This document shows, piece after piece, positions 28,301 through 38,645 of a stretch of 64,000 nucleotides of DNA (positions are counted from its first letter, which is position 1; the number at the start of each line of letters is the position of its first letter). The position numbers and the translations under genes are program-made. The notes under the pieces are model-generated. The model searched no databases and was not told where the DNA came from. It saw only the letters and a program-made list of their open reading frames with translations. The DNA is from Protonemura montana (Eukaryota; Arthropoda; Insecta; Plecoptera; Nemouridae). The DNA lies in contig OX387611.1 in NCBI GenBank assembly GCA_947568835.1, positions 6,452,001 to 6,516,000 of the forward strand, in the 5' to 3' direction.

Positions 28301-31300
28301 ATCATCCACTCATTCACCGATGCCATTAGACCAGTGCCGCATGGCTCGATGTCAAAACATTGCATCGTTAAACCCCAATAATTAATCAACCAACTAATAA
28401 GCATTAACAATGCGACGATACAGCCTTAATAAGTACGCTTGTGTTCACCTGACTTGAACAGTTGTTTTCTTCGTTTAAGGTGGTATCAATGCGACAAGAA
28501 TGCGTCCAGCTGGAGAAAGCGATGGAAAATCGGCACTCGTACGTCAACAACTTGGACGTGGTCGCTTCGAGCAACGGCAAGATGGAAGGTTACCTGTTCA
28601 AACGCACTTCGAACGCTTTCAAGACGTGGAACCGGCGCTGGTTCAGTTTACAGGTAATTTACATTTCTTTGTCGTGGACAAAAGTAAACAATTATTTATT
28701 TGCAGTGTTTTTTGGTTTTTCTGGCATTTCCGTTAGGGCGCTTAAACCAGCAAGCGGATGATGGAAAGGAAGCTAGACTGGAAAAATGTGCAACCAAACC
28801 GGGAAATGAACCCGGGACCTCCCAATTGGGCACCCGACCGGTAATTGGGAGGTCCCGGGTTCGTATCCCGGTTCGGTTGCACTTTTTTCCAGTCTAGCTT
28901 CCTTTCCAATTATTTGTTTATTTACTTAGTTGTTAGTACACGCTTATTTTTTTTATTTATTGATTTTCTAACTTAGGTACAAGTAGTAGGCAATCTGGCC
29001 TATGCTAGTTCCTAGGTCTAAGGTGTATTTTTGGCACCACGTATGATTACATAATAAAGTAACATAATATAAAATCACTTCACTACAGTTGATTTGAATT
29101 AAAAGCACCGGGTCTTAAATAGCCTTTAGCCGATCCTCAGATTTGTCAACCCAAGCACTATGCGACCGAAGTTAAGCAACACTGCGCTGGGCTAGGTATT
29201 GGATGTGTGACCATCGAATGGTTTGGCATGTTTAAAACACTGGTTCTTGTGAAATCAACATAGCTAAGCAACAATGTACTGAGTTATGTATTGGATGGTT
29301 TACCATCATATTCATGACCCACTCTTTTTGGTTCCATCCTCTCTTTACTTCTTTCCCATTATCGCATTTTAAAATCGATCGACAATTAACGATCATGGTT
29401 ATTGACTGCAGTGAAGAAGGAAAGACGTAGGAAACGCAGCTTTCCGGAGAAGAAATTTTGTGTTTCGTGGTGCTCTTGGCAAGAAATTCCTTAAATTTTA
29501 CACAATTCAAATGTTTGAACGTGTTGCCTAAATGTCATAGTTAGAGAAGTTAGAGACGATTGCTGAGTGTTGCCTTGGCGCTCTTTGAACTGGTCCATGC
29601 CATCGAGAGGTTGATGATTAAGGCGAGTAAAGTTGCTGTACTAGCTTTCATCCCTCCAACCTCTCTCCCGAACAGAACTGGTCATGTGTATGATGGTCAC
29701 TCATCCAATACCTGACCCAGCGCAGTGTTGCTTAACTTTCATCCCTCCAACCTCTCTCCCGAACAGACCTGGTCACGTGTATGATGATCACCCATCCAAT
29801 ACCTGATCCAGCGCAGTTTTGCTGAACTTTCATCCCTCCAATCTCTCTCCCGAACAGAACTGGTCATGTGTATGATGGTCACCCATCCAAAACCTGACCC
29901 AGCGCAGTGTTGCTGAACTTTCATCCCTCCAACCTCTCTCCCAAACAGAACTGGTCATGTGTATGATGGTCAATCATCCAATACCTAACTCAGCGCAGTG
30001 TCGCGTAACTTTGGTGATCTCACGAGGACCGGTGTTTCCAACATGACAAACCGTTCGATTTCCAACGTGTTGCAGAACAGCCAGCTGGTTTACCGCAAAC
30101 GCACCGGAGAAGAAAGCGTCACCGTGATGGAAGACGATTTGCGGTTGTGTACGGTCAAGACGGTCAACGACGGCGACAGGCGGTTCTGCTTCGAAGTACT
30201 TTCTCCTTCAAAGTGAGTGTGGCAATTTTATAACCTCTCGAAAATTGGTAATCAACTCGAATCTCAATCTCCACCAGTCGCAGGTGTTGCTCTAACCAAT
30301 TGAGCGGATTGAACATTGTGGATTAGATTTTAGCGCATTTGATGAGAATGACGGATTTCTAAGGAGTAGAACCAAGAGGCTGTAAATATTAACAGTCACT
30401 CTGATTCCAGTGACGCCATATTGCATCACATCCATTCCCTTGGTGCTCTTCAACAGGAGTAGAGCAAATTGTCTCTCCTCTAGGCTAGGTCTATCATCAC
30501 CCACTCATTAACAGACGTCTTAAGACCATTGTCTCCGTCGGGAAACGCAACAAATCGATAGTCGATGCTGATTTTCCAAACGTTGCAGGTCCCACGTTCT
30601 ACAAGCGGACTCCGAGGAGATGTACACCAAGTGGGTTGCTGCGATGCAGTCTGGCATCGGAGCTGCCTTCAACAAGTCCATGACGGTTGGCGATGACTGC
30701 CGAGAGAATCGGGACACGTTGAGGGATAGCTCGTCGCGGGGGCCTGGCATAGCAGAGGCGCTGGAAAAGAAGCCACGGTAAGACGGATATTTTGTCTGGC
30801 TAGAGACGTAGTGGCTTTTGCCATAAAAGTATGGAATATCTGTGTAAGCTTTATCTGTGGTAGTCTTTGCCCCATAAGGATGGAATATCTGTGTAAGCTT
30901 TATCTGTGGTAGTCTTTGCCCCATAAGGATGGAATATCTGTGCAAGTTTTCTCTGTGGTAGTCTTTCCCCCATAAGGATGGAATATCTGTGAATGCTTTA
31001 TCTGTGGTAGTCTTTGCGCCATAAGGATGGAACATCTGTGTAAGCTTTATATCTGTGGTAGTCTTTGCCCCATAAGGATGAAGTATCTGTGCAAGCTTTA
31101 TCTGTGGTAGTCTTTGCGCCATAAGGATGGAACATCTGTGTAAGCTTTATATCTGTGGTAGTCTTTGCCCCATAAGGATGCAATATCTGTGTAAGCTTTA
31201 TATCCGTGGTAGTCTTTGCCCCATAAGGATGAAGTATCTGTGCAAGCTTTATCTGTGGTAGTCTTTGCCCCATAAGGATGAAGTATCTGTGCAAGCTTTA

Positions 31301-34300
31301 TCTGTGGTAGTCTTTGCGCCATAAGGATGGAACATCTTTGAAAGCTTTATCTCTGGAGAAAACACGTAATGCAAAGTTTTTTTACCGGCTATTATTCCAA
31401 ACCGTGAACAGGATGAAGGGTCAATGAGACCTAAACCAAAGTTTGATGCAGATGGAATGATCTGCAGATAGATTGAGATTTGCTTGTGGCCTAAGCTTCG
31501 TCGTGTTGATCTCCTTGCAGGATCCTGGAGCAGCTGCTCAAGCTGCCTGGCAACGATTCGTGTTGCGATTGTGGCGCACCTGATCCACGCTGGGCAAGCA
31601 TCAACCTCGGTGTTACGCTTTGCATCGGTAGGCGAGATGTGGTCATTTCATTTCGTTGCCTAAAAATTACAGATATGCAAGTTTTTTGCGTTTCGGAGTT
31701 AGTCGAAAGGGATTTTGGCACTAGCATCCATGCAATACATTGCATATTATTGGAACTTCGATTAATTATTGTAAACTCTGCTTTGTTGATGTCCTTTTGT
31801 CCGTAGCATCTTGCTACCTTTTTTATATTTAAAAAAATGTTAACCTCGAAATCTTTCGACAGAATGTTCTGGCGTTCATCGCAGCCTCGGTGTCCACCAG
31901 AGCAAAGTTCGCTCGTTGACTCTGGATGCGTGGGAGCCCGAGATCGTCAAGGTGATGGCTGAGCTCGGCAACGATGTCGTCAACAAGGTCTACGAGGCTG
32001 ACGTGCCCGCGGATTTCCAACGAGCAACGCCAAAGTGCTCCAGGTAAGCTTCGATCTTTAGGAATGGCCGTGCCATCTAGCACCACCATAGCACCCCTAC
32101 CTAGAGCAGTGATTCGTAACCCTGGTATTACTGTCAGTAGCACCGTGCTAACTAGCACCACCATAGCACCAAGCAGTAACCCCGACCTAGAGCGGTGATT
32201 CGTAACCCTGGTATTACTGTCAGTAGCACCGTGCTAACTAGCACCACCATAGCACCAAGCAGTAACCCCGACCTAGAGCGGTGATTCGTAACCCTGGTAT
32301 TACTGTCAGTAGCACCGTGCTAACTAGCACCACCATAGCACCAAGCAGTAACCCCGACCTAGAGCGGTGGTATTAATTAGCACCATTCTCAGTGACTCTG
32401 GCTTCAGTAACGCTTCATGCAATTGGTTGCTTTGTCCTCACTGCACAGTGATGATCAACTGAAACCCAGTATGCCTTCTTGATAATGCTACCGTCGTAGC
32501 ACCTCCGTAATACCGGTTGCTAGTGGTGCTGAAATCAACAAACTCTAGCATTGTTGAAAAGTGCCGCTCTAGGTCTGGGTTACATAGTACCACCGGTCGT
32601 ATCATGTAGTGCCATGGTAGCACCGCCAAATGGTTGCTCTAAGGATGGCGCTAGTGTCTGATCTAGGAATTTACGCCGATGTTTTTAGCGAGGTGCGTAA
32701 GACGTGGATAACGGCCAAGTACCAGACGAGGCAGTTCGTTCGGCCGTTGACCTCGACAACATCATCGCCCGGCTCTAGATCTCGGTCCGGTGCCGCTCGT
32801 AAGTGGAGCGTTCGGCGGCTGCGCCGTCGTGCAACGAGCGGGGAGAAGCGGAGCACGCGGATGCCTCGGCTAGATGAAGGTACGAAAGCTGAACCAGAGT
32901 CGAGAAATACAGATTTTTTTTTTTTTTTACTTTTATAATATTGTTTTTTTATTAAAATATTTTGAAAAATAATGTGTTGCCACAGGAAAAGCTTTGCCAA
33001 TTAATCGACAGTAAGCTGCAATCTCAAAATCTCTGTAAAATTGGTGTATAATTTGGGACTAAAAGCCCCCCATTTTGTGTTCATCACATGTAAATGTTTT
33101 GTATATATTTTTTTTTATACATATGAATATGATAGTAAAAATCCATTAACTCGAATTTGACATAACTCCAAAGGACCACAATGTTCTACCCAAAAAAGTA
33201 GAAGAGTTCAAACTATTCCTTATCATAATCATATAAAGATAATAAGTGTGATGTTTGTATTGTGACCAGACAGCATTGCCTAAAACAATTAAAGAAATAA
33301 TAATGATAATATTGATGATTTGTGGTCCGACAAATCTTATAGGAGTAAAACTTGATTGGGCACATTTTATTATTATTAACACTTTAACCATCTCACAAAT
33401 TGATGCTCAAACGGGGATTTTAACCCCGATCTCCACCTGTCGTGGGTGTTGCTCTAACCCATTGAGCTACTTGGACCCCGATCTCCACCTGTCACGGGTG
33501 TTGCTCTAGCCTATTAAGCTACTTGGACCCCGATCTCCACCTGTCGCGGGTGTTGCTCTAACCAATTGAGCTACTTGGACCCCGATCTCCACCTGTCGCG
33601 GGTGTTGCTCTAACCTATTGAGCTACTTGGACCCCGATCTCCACCTGTCGTGGGTGTTGCTCTTGCCCATTGAGCTACTTGGACCCCGATCTCCACCTGT
33701 CGTGGGTGTTGCTCTAACCCATTGAGCTACTTGGACCCCGATCTCCACCTGTCGCGGGTGTTGCTCTAACCCATTGAGCTACTTGGACCCCGATCTCCAC
33801 CTGTCGCGGGTGTTGCTCTAACCAATTGAGCTACTTGGACCCCGATCACCTGTCGCGGGTGTTGCTCTAACCAATTGAGATACTTGGACACTAGCACTGT
33901 TTTTTTTTACGTAATTTTGACAAATACCTTTTCCAGCAACAGACGCCAAAAGACCGGCCACGCAACCGGAACCCAACGACGCTGCCGTAATAGAAACAAC
34001 GGAGTCAACGCAGATGAAACGTCCGCTAGCCAGGCTGTCGCAGCTGCACCCAGCCGTACCTGCCGCGACGGATGCGACGGTCGTAGAAGACATCGGGAAC
34101 GAAGAGGTGCTCGTATTCGGAACGCCGCTGGAAGTGAGACCGGCCGAGATTTCCGTGGAGCTTAGTAGCGATCAGGACGATTCAACGGGCGGGGAGGAAG
34201 ACGAAGGGTGCACTGGTATGTTAAACCTTACTAACATAGCGCTTATGTTGGACTGTCTTTGCAAAAAACTTGACACTTTAGTGCGACAAAAATGGAGGCT

Positions 34301-37300
34301 ACTAGGTAGAGTCACCGTCGTTTTAAGTTTTAAGAAATTTCATTATGTTATTTCGCAATTTTTCTTTAAAAAGACTAGCTGCTGGCTTCATCGGGTATCG
34401 TCCTCCGTTACCAGGTTTTTGCCAGCTCGTTTGCTCAGCAGAAAGCTTTAAATTATGCGAACCCTCTGACTTAACCTATAAACTCAACAATTTACTTAAT
34501 TTCTCAGTTTCTTAAGGCCACTCTTGCTCTGCCAAGCATCTGCAATTAAAATATAATATTAAGTAATTCTAACCTCACCGAACGGTTTGGCATGTTGGAA
34601 ACACCGGTCCCCCTTAGATCACCGAAGTTCAGCAACACTGCGCTGGGTCAGGTATTGGATGGGTGATCATTATACACATGACCAGTTCTGTTTGGGAGGG
34701 AGGTTGGAGAGATGAAAGTTAGTACAGCAACTTCATTCGCCTTGCTTATCAACCTCTCGACAGCATGGTTTTGTGAAGAAGTCCTGTTGTTTGAGTTGTA
34801 CCGTCCTTCGGAAGGGACGTTGAGCCGGTGGTCCCCTTGGTGCTCTTCGACAGAAGTAGGCTACGTGCCGTCACCTGGTTTTCCCTCCTCCCTTCTAGGC
34901 TAGGTTAGGTTCATCATCATCCTCATCATCATCCACTCATTCACCGACGCCATTAGACCAGTGCCGCATGGCCAGATGTCAAAACAGTGCGTCGTTAAAC
35001 ACCACAAATAATAATAATAATAACATCCTAACCTCGCTTGTGCAGAGGCCGAGGACATGGTGAAACTCCGTCCAGACATGCTGCTGTATAAGGCAGCGTC
35101 TGCCCACAACCTGCCCGTGATGTGCAAGGCATTCGCGCTCGGAGCCGACAAGCTCTGGGTCAACGTAGACGACCACGCCCGAAACCCACTTCACACCGCT
35201 ATCACGAGCGTGAGTTTTTACTGAATCTTTGCTAAGATGGCTCTTAAGACCCTAGTCATGGTTCACGTCGTAAGAGCTACATGGCTCGTGGTCTACCGCC
35301 GAACGTTTTGGCGTGAAGGAAACCCAGATTTTCATGAGGTCATCGAAGTTGAGCGACACTGTGCTAGGTATTGGTTGCGTGACCATCACACACGTGACCA
35401 GTTCTGTTCGGGAGAGCGGTTGGAGGGATGAAAGTTAGTATAGCAACTTTATTCGCCTTGCTTATTAACCTCTTGATGGCATGGATTTGTGGAGAAATCC
35501 TGTAGTACTGTCCTCCGGAAAGGATGTTCAGCCGGTGGTCCCCTTGGTGCTCTTATACAGGAGTAGGCTACGTGCCGGCACTAGATTTCCCCTCGTCTCT
35601 TCTAGGCTAGGCTGGATTCATCATCATCATCCACTCATTCAGGGTCGCCATTAGACCAATGTCGCATGGCCAATGTCAAAATAGTACATCGTTAAACCTC
35701 ACTTGAATCGAGCATGGCTATATGGCTACTTGGCTATATGGCTACATCAAGGCTTGTTTTGTGTAGGGTTCGAGCATGGCGGTGGAATACTTGCTGCTGA
35801 ACGGCGCCAAGGTCAACGCACAGGACGGCGACGGGAAAACGCCGCTGCACATCGCAACGGAGCTCGGTAAGATGAACATCAGGGCTTTCAGGCGGTAGAA
35901 ACTAACGGGGCACGCAACAAGGTTTCAAGTATTTCAGGCTTTGGACGAGCACCCAGCACATTCCGCCTCACCGCATGTTGAATGTGTATTGATTGTGCGA
36001 TATATTCTCCGGCTATAGCGCCAATGCGAAGTGAGTGCTTGTGTATCGATGACGACATCATGACACAATTGAGAAGCTCTGTCAGACGATCTCAGCATCT
36101 CCATGGCTACCGAATGTTGAATCTACCATTGAACCTCCTAAGTTAGACCATGATATACCCGTGGTAACATAAGATAGCAGAATCGAGAAGCTCTGTCAGG
36201 TGATCTCAGCATCTCCATGGCTACCAAACGTTGAATCTACCATTGAACCTCCTATGCTAGGTCATGATATACCTGTGGTAACATAAGATAGCAGAATTGA
36301 GAAGCTCTGTCAGGTGATCTCAGCATCTCCATGGCTACTATGGCTCGCCTTTTATTCTATATCCAGCGTGTTTTATCCCCAGGCAACACTGGACAGGTCT
36401 GCTTGCTGCTCAAACACCGCGCTGAACAGCACCTGACTGACACCGACGGTCACACGCCACTCGACGTTGCGATCCGCGATGCCAACGCAGACATCGTCAC
36501 CTTGCTGCGGCTAGCACTACTCGACGAGCAGATGAAGGTCATATACTTCTTTTTTAGAGGGTTTTAGTGTATTTGATGAGAATGACAGTTCTCCAAGGAG
36601 TAGAACCAAGAGGCTGTGAATACTCACAGTCACTCTGATTTTAGTGACGCTATATCACGTCAAAACCTGTCGAACTCGAATAACTCCAATTTGACGTTGG
36701 ATTCGTTGCTGTATTAGGATGAAATCTGAGTAACGTTCTAATCTCGAGTAACGTTGAAAACTGTTTCGTTTGTTACCGGAACAATAATAGATTAGGCTCC
36801 ACACCCACGTTCTGATCTCTAACCTGCTCGGCTTTCCAGGCTTCGGAACATGGTTCGGGAGGTGACGTGACATTCAACGACGTCGTCCGTGACTTCTCGC
36901 ATCTGGCGTGCTCGCACCCCGAGCGTCTGGTGCGAAGTAAGTCAAAATTGTGACATTTAAAAGCCGCCGGCGTTTGTTCCTGAAGACAAAACCATGATCT
37001 CAAGATGTTAAGATCTCTTGTCTGAAGTATTAGCTCGTCTTGAATAGTAAAAAAGTCCGAAGGGTTTTGTCGTTGAGTGTGCAGGTTATAGGTAGAGGCA
37101 GAACGGTTATGTTAATCTTTCTGCGTGAAAGATGGCTGCCAAATGACTACTTTACCGACAAAAATGCAGACAACCGGAACACCCCGTTAAGTGGAGCCAC
37201 TGTCCTATGAAATTTAATTTCTATATTTCTCGTAGGCTTACTTGCTTTTGAGACTTTTCATGCTCAATATATCTCCATCAATGTTTACCTCAACGATTGA

Positions 37301-37865
37301 TATACACGTAACGAGATTCAAAAGCGAGTACCCTACGTGAAATATCGAAATTAAATTTCATACGACAGTGGCTCCACATAACGGGGTGTTCCGGTACTCT
37401 GTATTATTGTCGGTAAGGTAGTCATTTGGGGGCCATCTTTCACACAGAAAGTTTAACATTAACGTTATGCATTTACCTAGAACCTGCACACTCAACGGTT
37501 TCGGCTTCGGTTAAAGCGAAAGAGGATATAGGTATGCAACTTACAGAGGTTCTTAAAGCCGGTAGGATTAGATGCTGGGAGTTTTACAACGTTTCAGCTC
37601 ATTTAAAGTTGAAGATGAATTCTTTTACAATCTAGTCACCAAGTATTTCGTTGTAAAGTGAACGCAGTGCTAAAAAACGATTTTTTTCTTGTTCTTCATT
37701 TGTTTTTCATTGTTTTAAGGTAAATAACTCCGCCGGTTAAAATCACGATGAGTCATATAATCGACAGAAATGGGTGTTCTACCCAACCTTAGAAACTCAG
37801 CCCTAAGACCGGAACCTCGTCTCTTTTTTCCAGGTAAACCAGAGCGAGGCGGAGACGGCGATTGA
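25316..37865 (+). CDS. ACAP-type Arf GTPase-activating protein (BAR-PH-ArfGAP-ankyrin), 17 coding exons
   Basis: Activates Arf GTP hydrolysis (ACAPs act mainly on Arf6) at recycling endosomes and plasma membrane. Exons: 25316-25368, 25451-25508, 25658-25890, 26309-26537, 27101-27196, 28480-28653, 30076-30212, 30589-30777, 31521-31627, 31863-32043, 32689-32879, 33937-34215, 35046-35209, 35767-35866, 36383-36537, 36840-36936, 37834-37865; phases agree, 2475 nt, 824 aa. BAR domain about 1-250 starts with VPVIEFEECLRDSPKFR; PH about 257-349 (GKMEGYLFKRTSNAFKTWNR). The ArfGAP zinc finger is C404-x2-C407-x16-C424-x2-C427, with arginine finger R432 in CSGVHRSLG. Ankyrin repeats span about 645-785. 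The Arg/Ser-rich linker in exon 11 is poorly conserved in type. The last exon is least certain: without splicing at 36937 the frame stops after six more codons. Drosophila CenB1A is the likely counterpart. Confidence 0.93.
27955..28395 (+). mobile_element. 5S rRNA-derived SINE, full length, in an ACAP intron
   Basis: Head: AAACACCGGTTCTCATAAGA, ACCGAAGTTAAGCAACACTG and GAATGGGTGACCATC, lining up with 5S rRNA from its loop A region through box C. Body and 3' end as in the copy at 21550. A short run of TTAGG units at about 28264-28285 is part of the SINE body. Intron between exons 5 and 6. Confidence 0.88.
28735..28915. mobile_element. Palindromic pair of tRNA-derived SINE heads
   Basis: GGAAGCTAGACTGGAAAAAT ... 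GAACCCGGGACCTCCCAATT is followed by its inverse AATTGGGAGGTCCCGGGTTC ... TTCCAGTCTAGCTTCCTTTC. The two arms pair over most of 80 bp around a centre near 28835. Each arm matches the body and B-box part of the SINE at 8830-8960. It sits just after the donor of ACAP exon 6. Confidence 0.75.
29150..30050 (-). mobile_element. Nest of 5S-SINE fragments with a fourfold amplified head
   Basis: Plus-strand fragments of the head lie at about 29165-29310. From about 29600 the minus-strand copy begins, and its promoter head is repeated four times in tandem to about 30050 (units with AACAGAACTGGTCATGTGTA and CCAATACCTGACCCAGCGCA). The nest ends about 25 bp before ACAP exon 7 at 30076. A family-L fragment lies at 29405-29475. 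The tandem junctions use the same AAGTT-type site as the copy at 23150. Confidence 0.75.
30285..30445. repeat. Fragment of composite repeat M
   Basis: Reverse-orientation copy: GTTGCTCTAACCAATTGAGC (A box on the minus strand), then GCATTTGATGAGAATGACGG and GTAGAACCAAGAGGCTGT. Matches 13060-13390 and 36558-36745. Intron between ACAP exons 7 and 8. Confidence 0.65.
30809..31354. repeat. Minisatellite E1, about 49-bp unit, about 11 copies (ACAP intron)
   Basis: The unit contains TAAGCTTTATCTGTGGTAGT and CTTTGCCCCATAAGGATGGA. Units vary between 49 and 51 bp. The array starts about 30 bp after the donor of exon 8. An inverted short array of the same unit is in the C1GALT1 gene at 50764-50928. Confidence 0.95.
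32070..32640. mobile_element. Element D1: foldback-like element with subterminal tandem repeats
   Basis: The left part is 3.7 copies of an 86-bp unit (ACCTAGAGCGGTGATTCGTA, CTGGTATTACTGTCAGTAGC, CTAGCACCACCATAGCACCA). The unique middle contains TTCATGCAATTGGTTGCTTT. The right part is in inverted register (GTGCCGCTCTAGGTCTGGGT ... AATGGTTGCTCTAAGG). D2 at 38098-38645 has the same order. No coding capacity. It ends about 48 bp before ACAP exon 11. Confidence 0.8.
33380..33892 (-). repeat. Array F: 52-bp tandem repeat derived from a tRNA-type SINE head, about 9 copies
   Basis: On the minus strand each unit reads CAAGTAGCTCAATTGGTTAG followed by AGCAACACCCGCGACAGGTG, i.e. the A box of the tRNA-like module. 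The first copy (33380-33480) is joined to the normal SINE tail including AAATTGATGCTCAAACGGGG, with a degenerate B box; later units lack the B box. The origin by local amplification of one SINE is directly visible. It lies in the ACAP intron before exon 12, ending 45 bp upstream of it. Confidence 0.9.
34580..35022 (+). mobile_element. 5S rRNA-derived SINE, full length, in an ACAP intron
   Basis: Complete order: AAACACCGGTCCCCCTTAGA, GAAGTTCAGCAACACTGCGC, GGATGGGTGATCAT, body, CCTTCGGAAGGGACGTTGAG, TCATC tract, GCGTCGTTAAACACCACAAA and an AAT-repeat tail. It ends 24 bp before ACAP exon 13. Confidence 0.88.
35298..35708 (+). mobile_element. 5S-derived SINE, diverged, in an ACAP intron
   Basis: Head degenerate (GAGGTCATCGAAGTTGAGCG, GGTTGCGTGACCATCACACA), body and end (ATCGTTAAACCTCACTTGAA) recognisable. 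Divergence is greater than in the copy at 34580, so the insertion is older. Followed by a small repeat of GGCTATATGGCTACTTGGCT at about 35715-35745. Confidence 0.8.
36066..36340. repeat. 114-bp tandem repeat, about 2.4 copies (ACAP intron)
   Basis: The unit begins GAGAAGCTCTGTCAGACGAT and includes CAGCATCTCCATGGCTACC and GTGGTAACATAAGATAGCAG. Copies are about 95% alike by eye. It ends about 40 bp before ACAP exon 15. Not seen elsewhere in the window. Confidence 0.85.
36558..36745. repeat. Fragment of composite repeat M
   Basis: Contains GTGTATTTGATGAGAATGAC, GTAGAACCAAGAGGCTGTGA, and TGCTGTATTAGGATGAAATC, the reverse complement of the element at 13060-13390 without the tRNA-like module. Intron between ACAP exons 15 and 16. 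Confidence 0.7.
37071..37499. mobile_element. Palindromic foldback element K, complete
   Basis: The left arm starts CGTTGAGTGTGCAGGTTATA and the right arm ends ACCTGCACACTCAACGG. Inner landmarks are mirrored too: CTTTACCGACAAAAATGCAG against GTCGGTAAGGTAGTCATTTG, and GTGGAGCCACTGTCCTATGA against CATACGACAGTGGCTCCACA. Nearly the whole 430 bp is one imperfect palindrome with a centre near 37280. No coding capacity. In the last ACAP intron. Confidence 0.85.
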
Positions 37866-38097
37866 TGTCAGGATTTGGCCGCAAGGCCGTCCTCTCCGCT
37901 CGGCGCCAAGACCCGGTGGCTGGCGCGGAAGCTTGCGCCGCGATCGCGCCGCTTTCTTTGATCACCGGCAACGACATACAGCTGGTGAAGATGCGGTGCT
38001 ATCTTGGTGATTTCGCGTCTCTGGGTTTATAAAAGGATATTTTACAAGAAGTTGGCAAGGAACCTTTAAAAGCTGTGGCAGATTCATTAAAATGCTT

Positions 38098-38645
38098 GAG
38101 CCGTACCTAGAGCGGTGATTCGTTACCATGGTATTACTATCAGTAGCAACGTGCTAACTAGCACCACCATAGCACAAAGCAGTGACCCTGACCTAGAGCG
38201 GTGATTTGTTACCATGGTATTACTATCAGTAGCAACGTGCTAACTAGCACCATCATAGCACCAAGCAGTAACCCCAACCTAGAGCGGTGATTCGTAACCC
38301 TGGTATTACTGTCAGTAGCACCGTGCTAACTAGCACCACCATAGCACCAAGCAGTGACCCCGATTAATTTAGCACCATTAGCACCATTTTCAGTGACTTC
38401 AGTAATGCTTCATGCAATTGGTTGCTTTGTCCTCACTGCACTGTGATCAACTGAAACCCAGTATCCCTTTTTGATAATGCTACTGTCATAGCACTTTTGT
38501 AATTCCGGTTGCTACTGGTGTTAAAATCAAAAAACTCTAGCATTGTTGGAAAATGGCTCTCTGGGCGAGGGTTATATAATACCAACGGTCGCATTATGTA
38601 GCACCAAGGCATTATCGCCAAATGACCGCTCTGGGTAAGGTGCCC
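38098..38645. mobile_element. Element D2: second copy of the foldback-like D element
   Basis: Same order as D1: tandem 86-bp units at 38098-38365 (about 3 copies), unique middle with TTCATGCAATTGGTTGCTTT at 38409, inverted right part ending AAATGACCGCTCTGGGTAAG. Preservation of the middle segment shows that the whole unit moves or duplicates together. Confidence 0.8.

Noticed and set aside
30520..31122. 200-codon minus-strand frame overlapping ACAP exon 8 and array E1
   Set aside because: Half is the 49-bp repeat read in frame and the rest is antisense to a conserved ACAP exon; no protein family features.
33420..33892. Regular direct repeats resembling a CRISPR array
   Set aside because: The repeats are contiguous with no unique spacers, the host is eukaryotic, and the origin from a tRNA-type SINE is visible.
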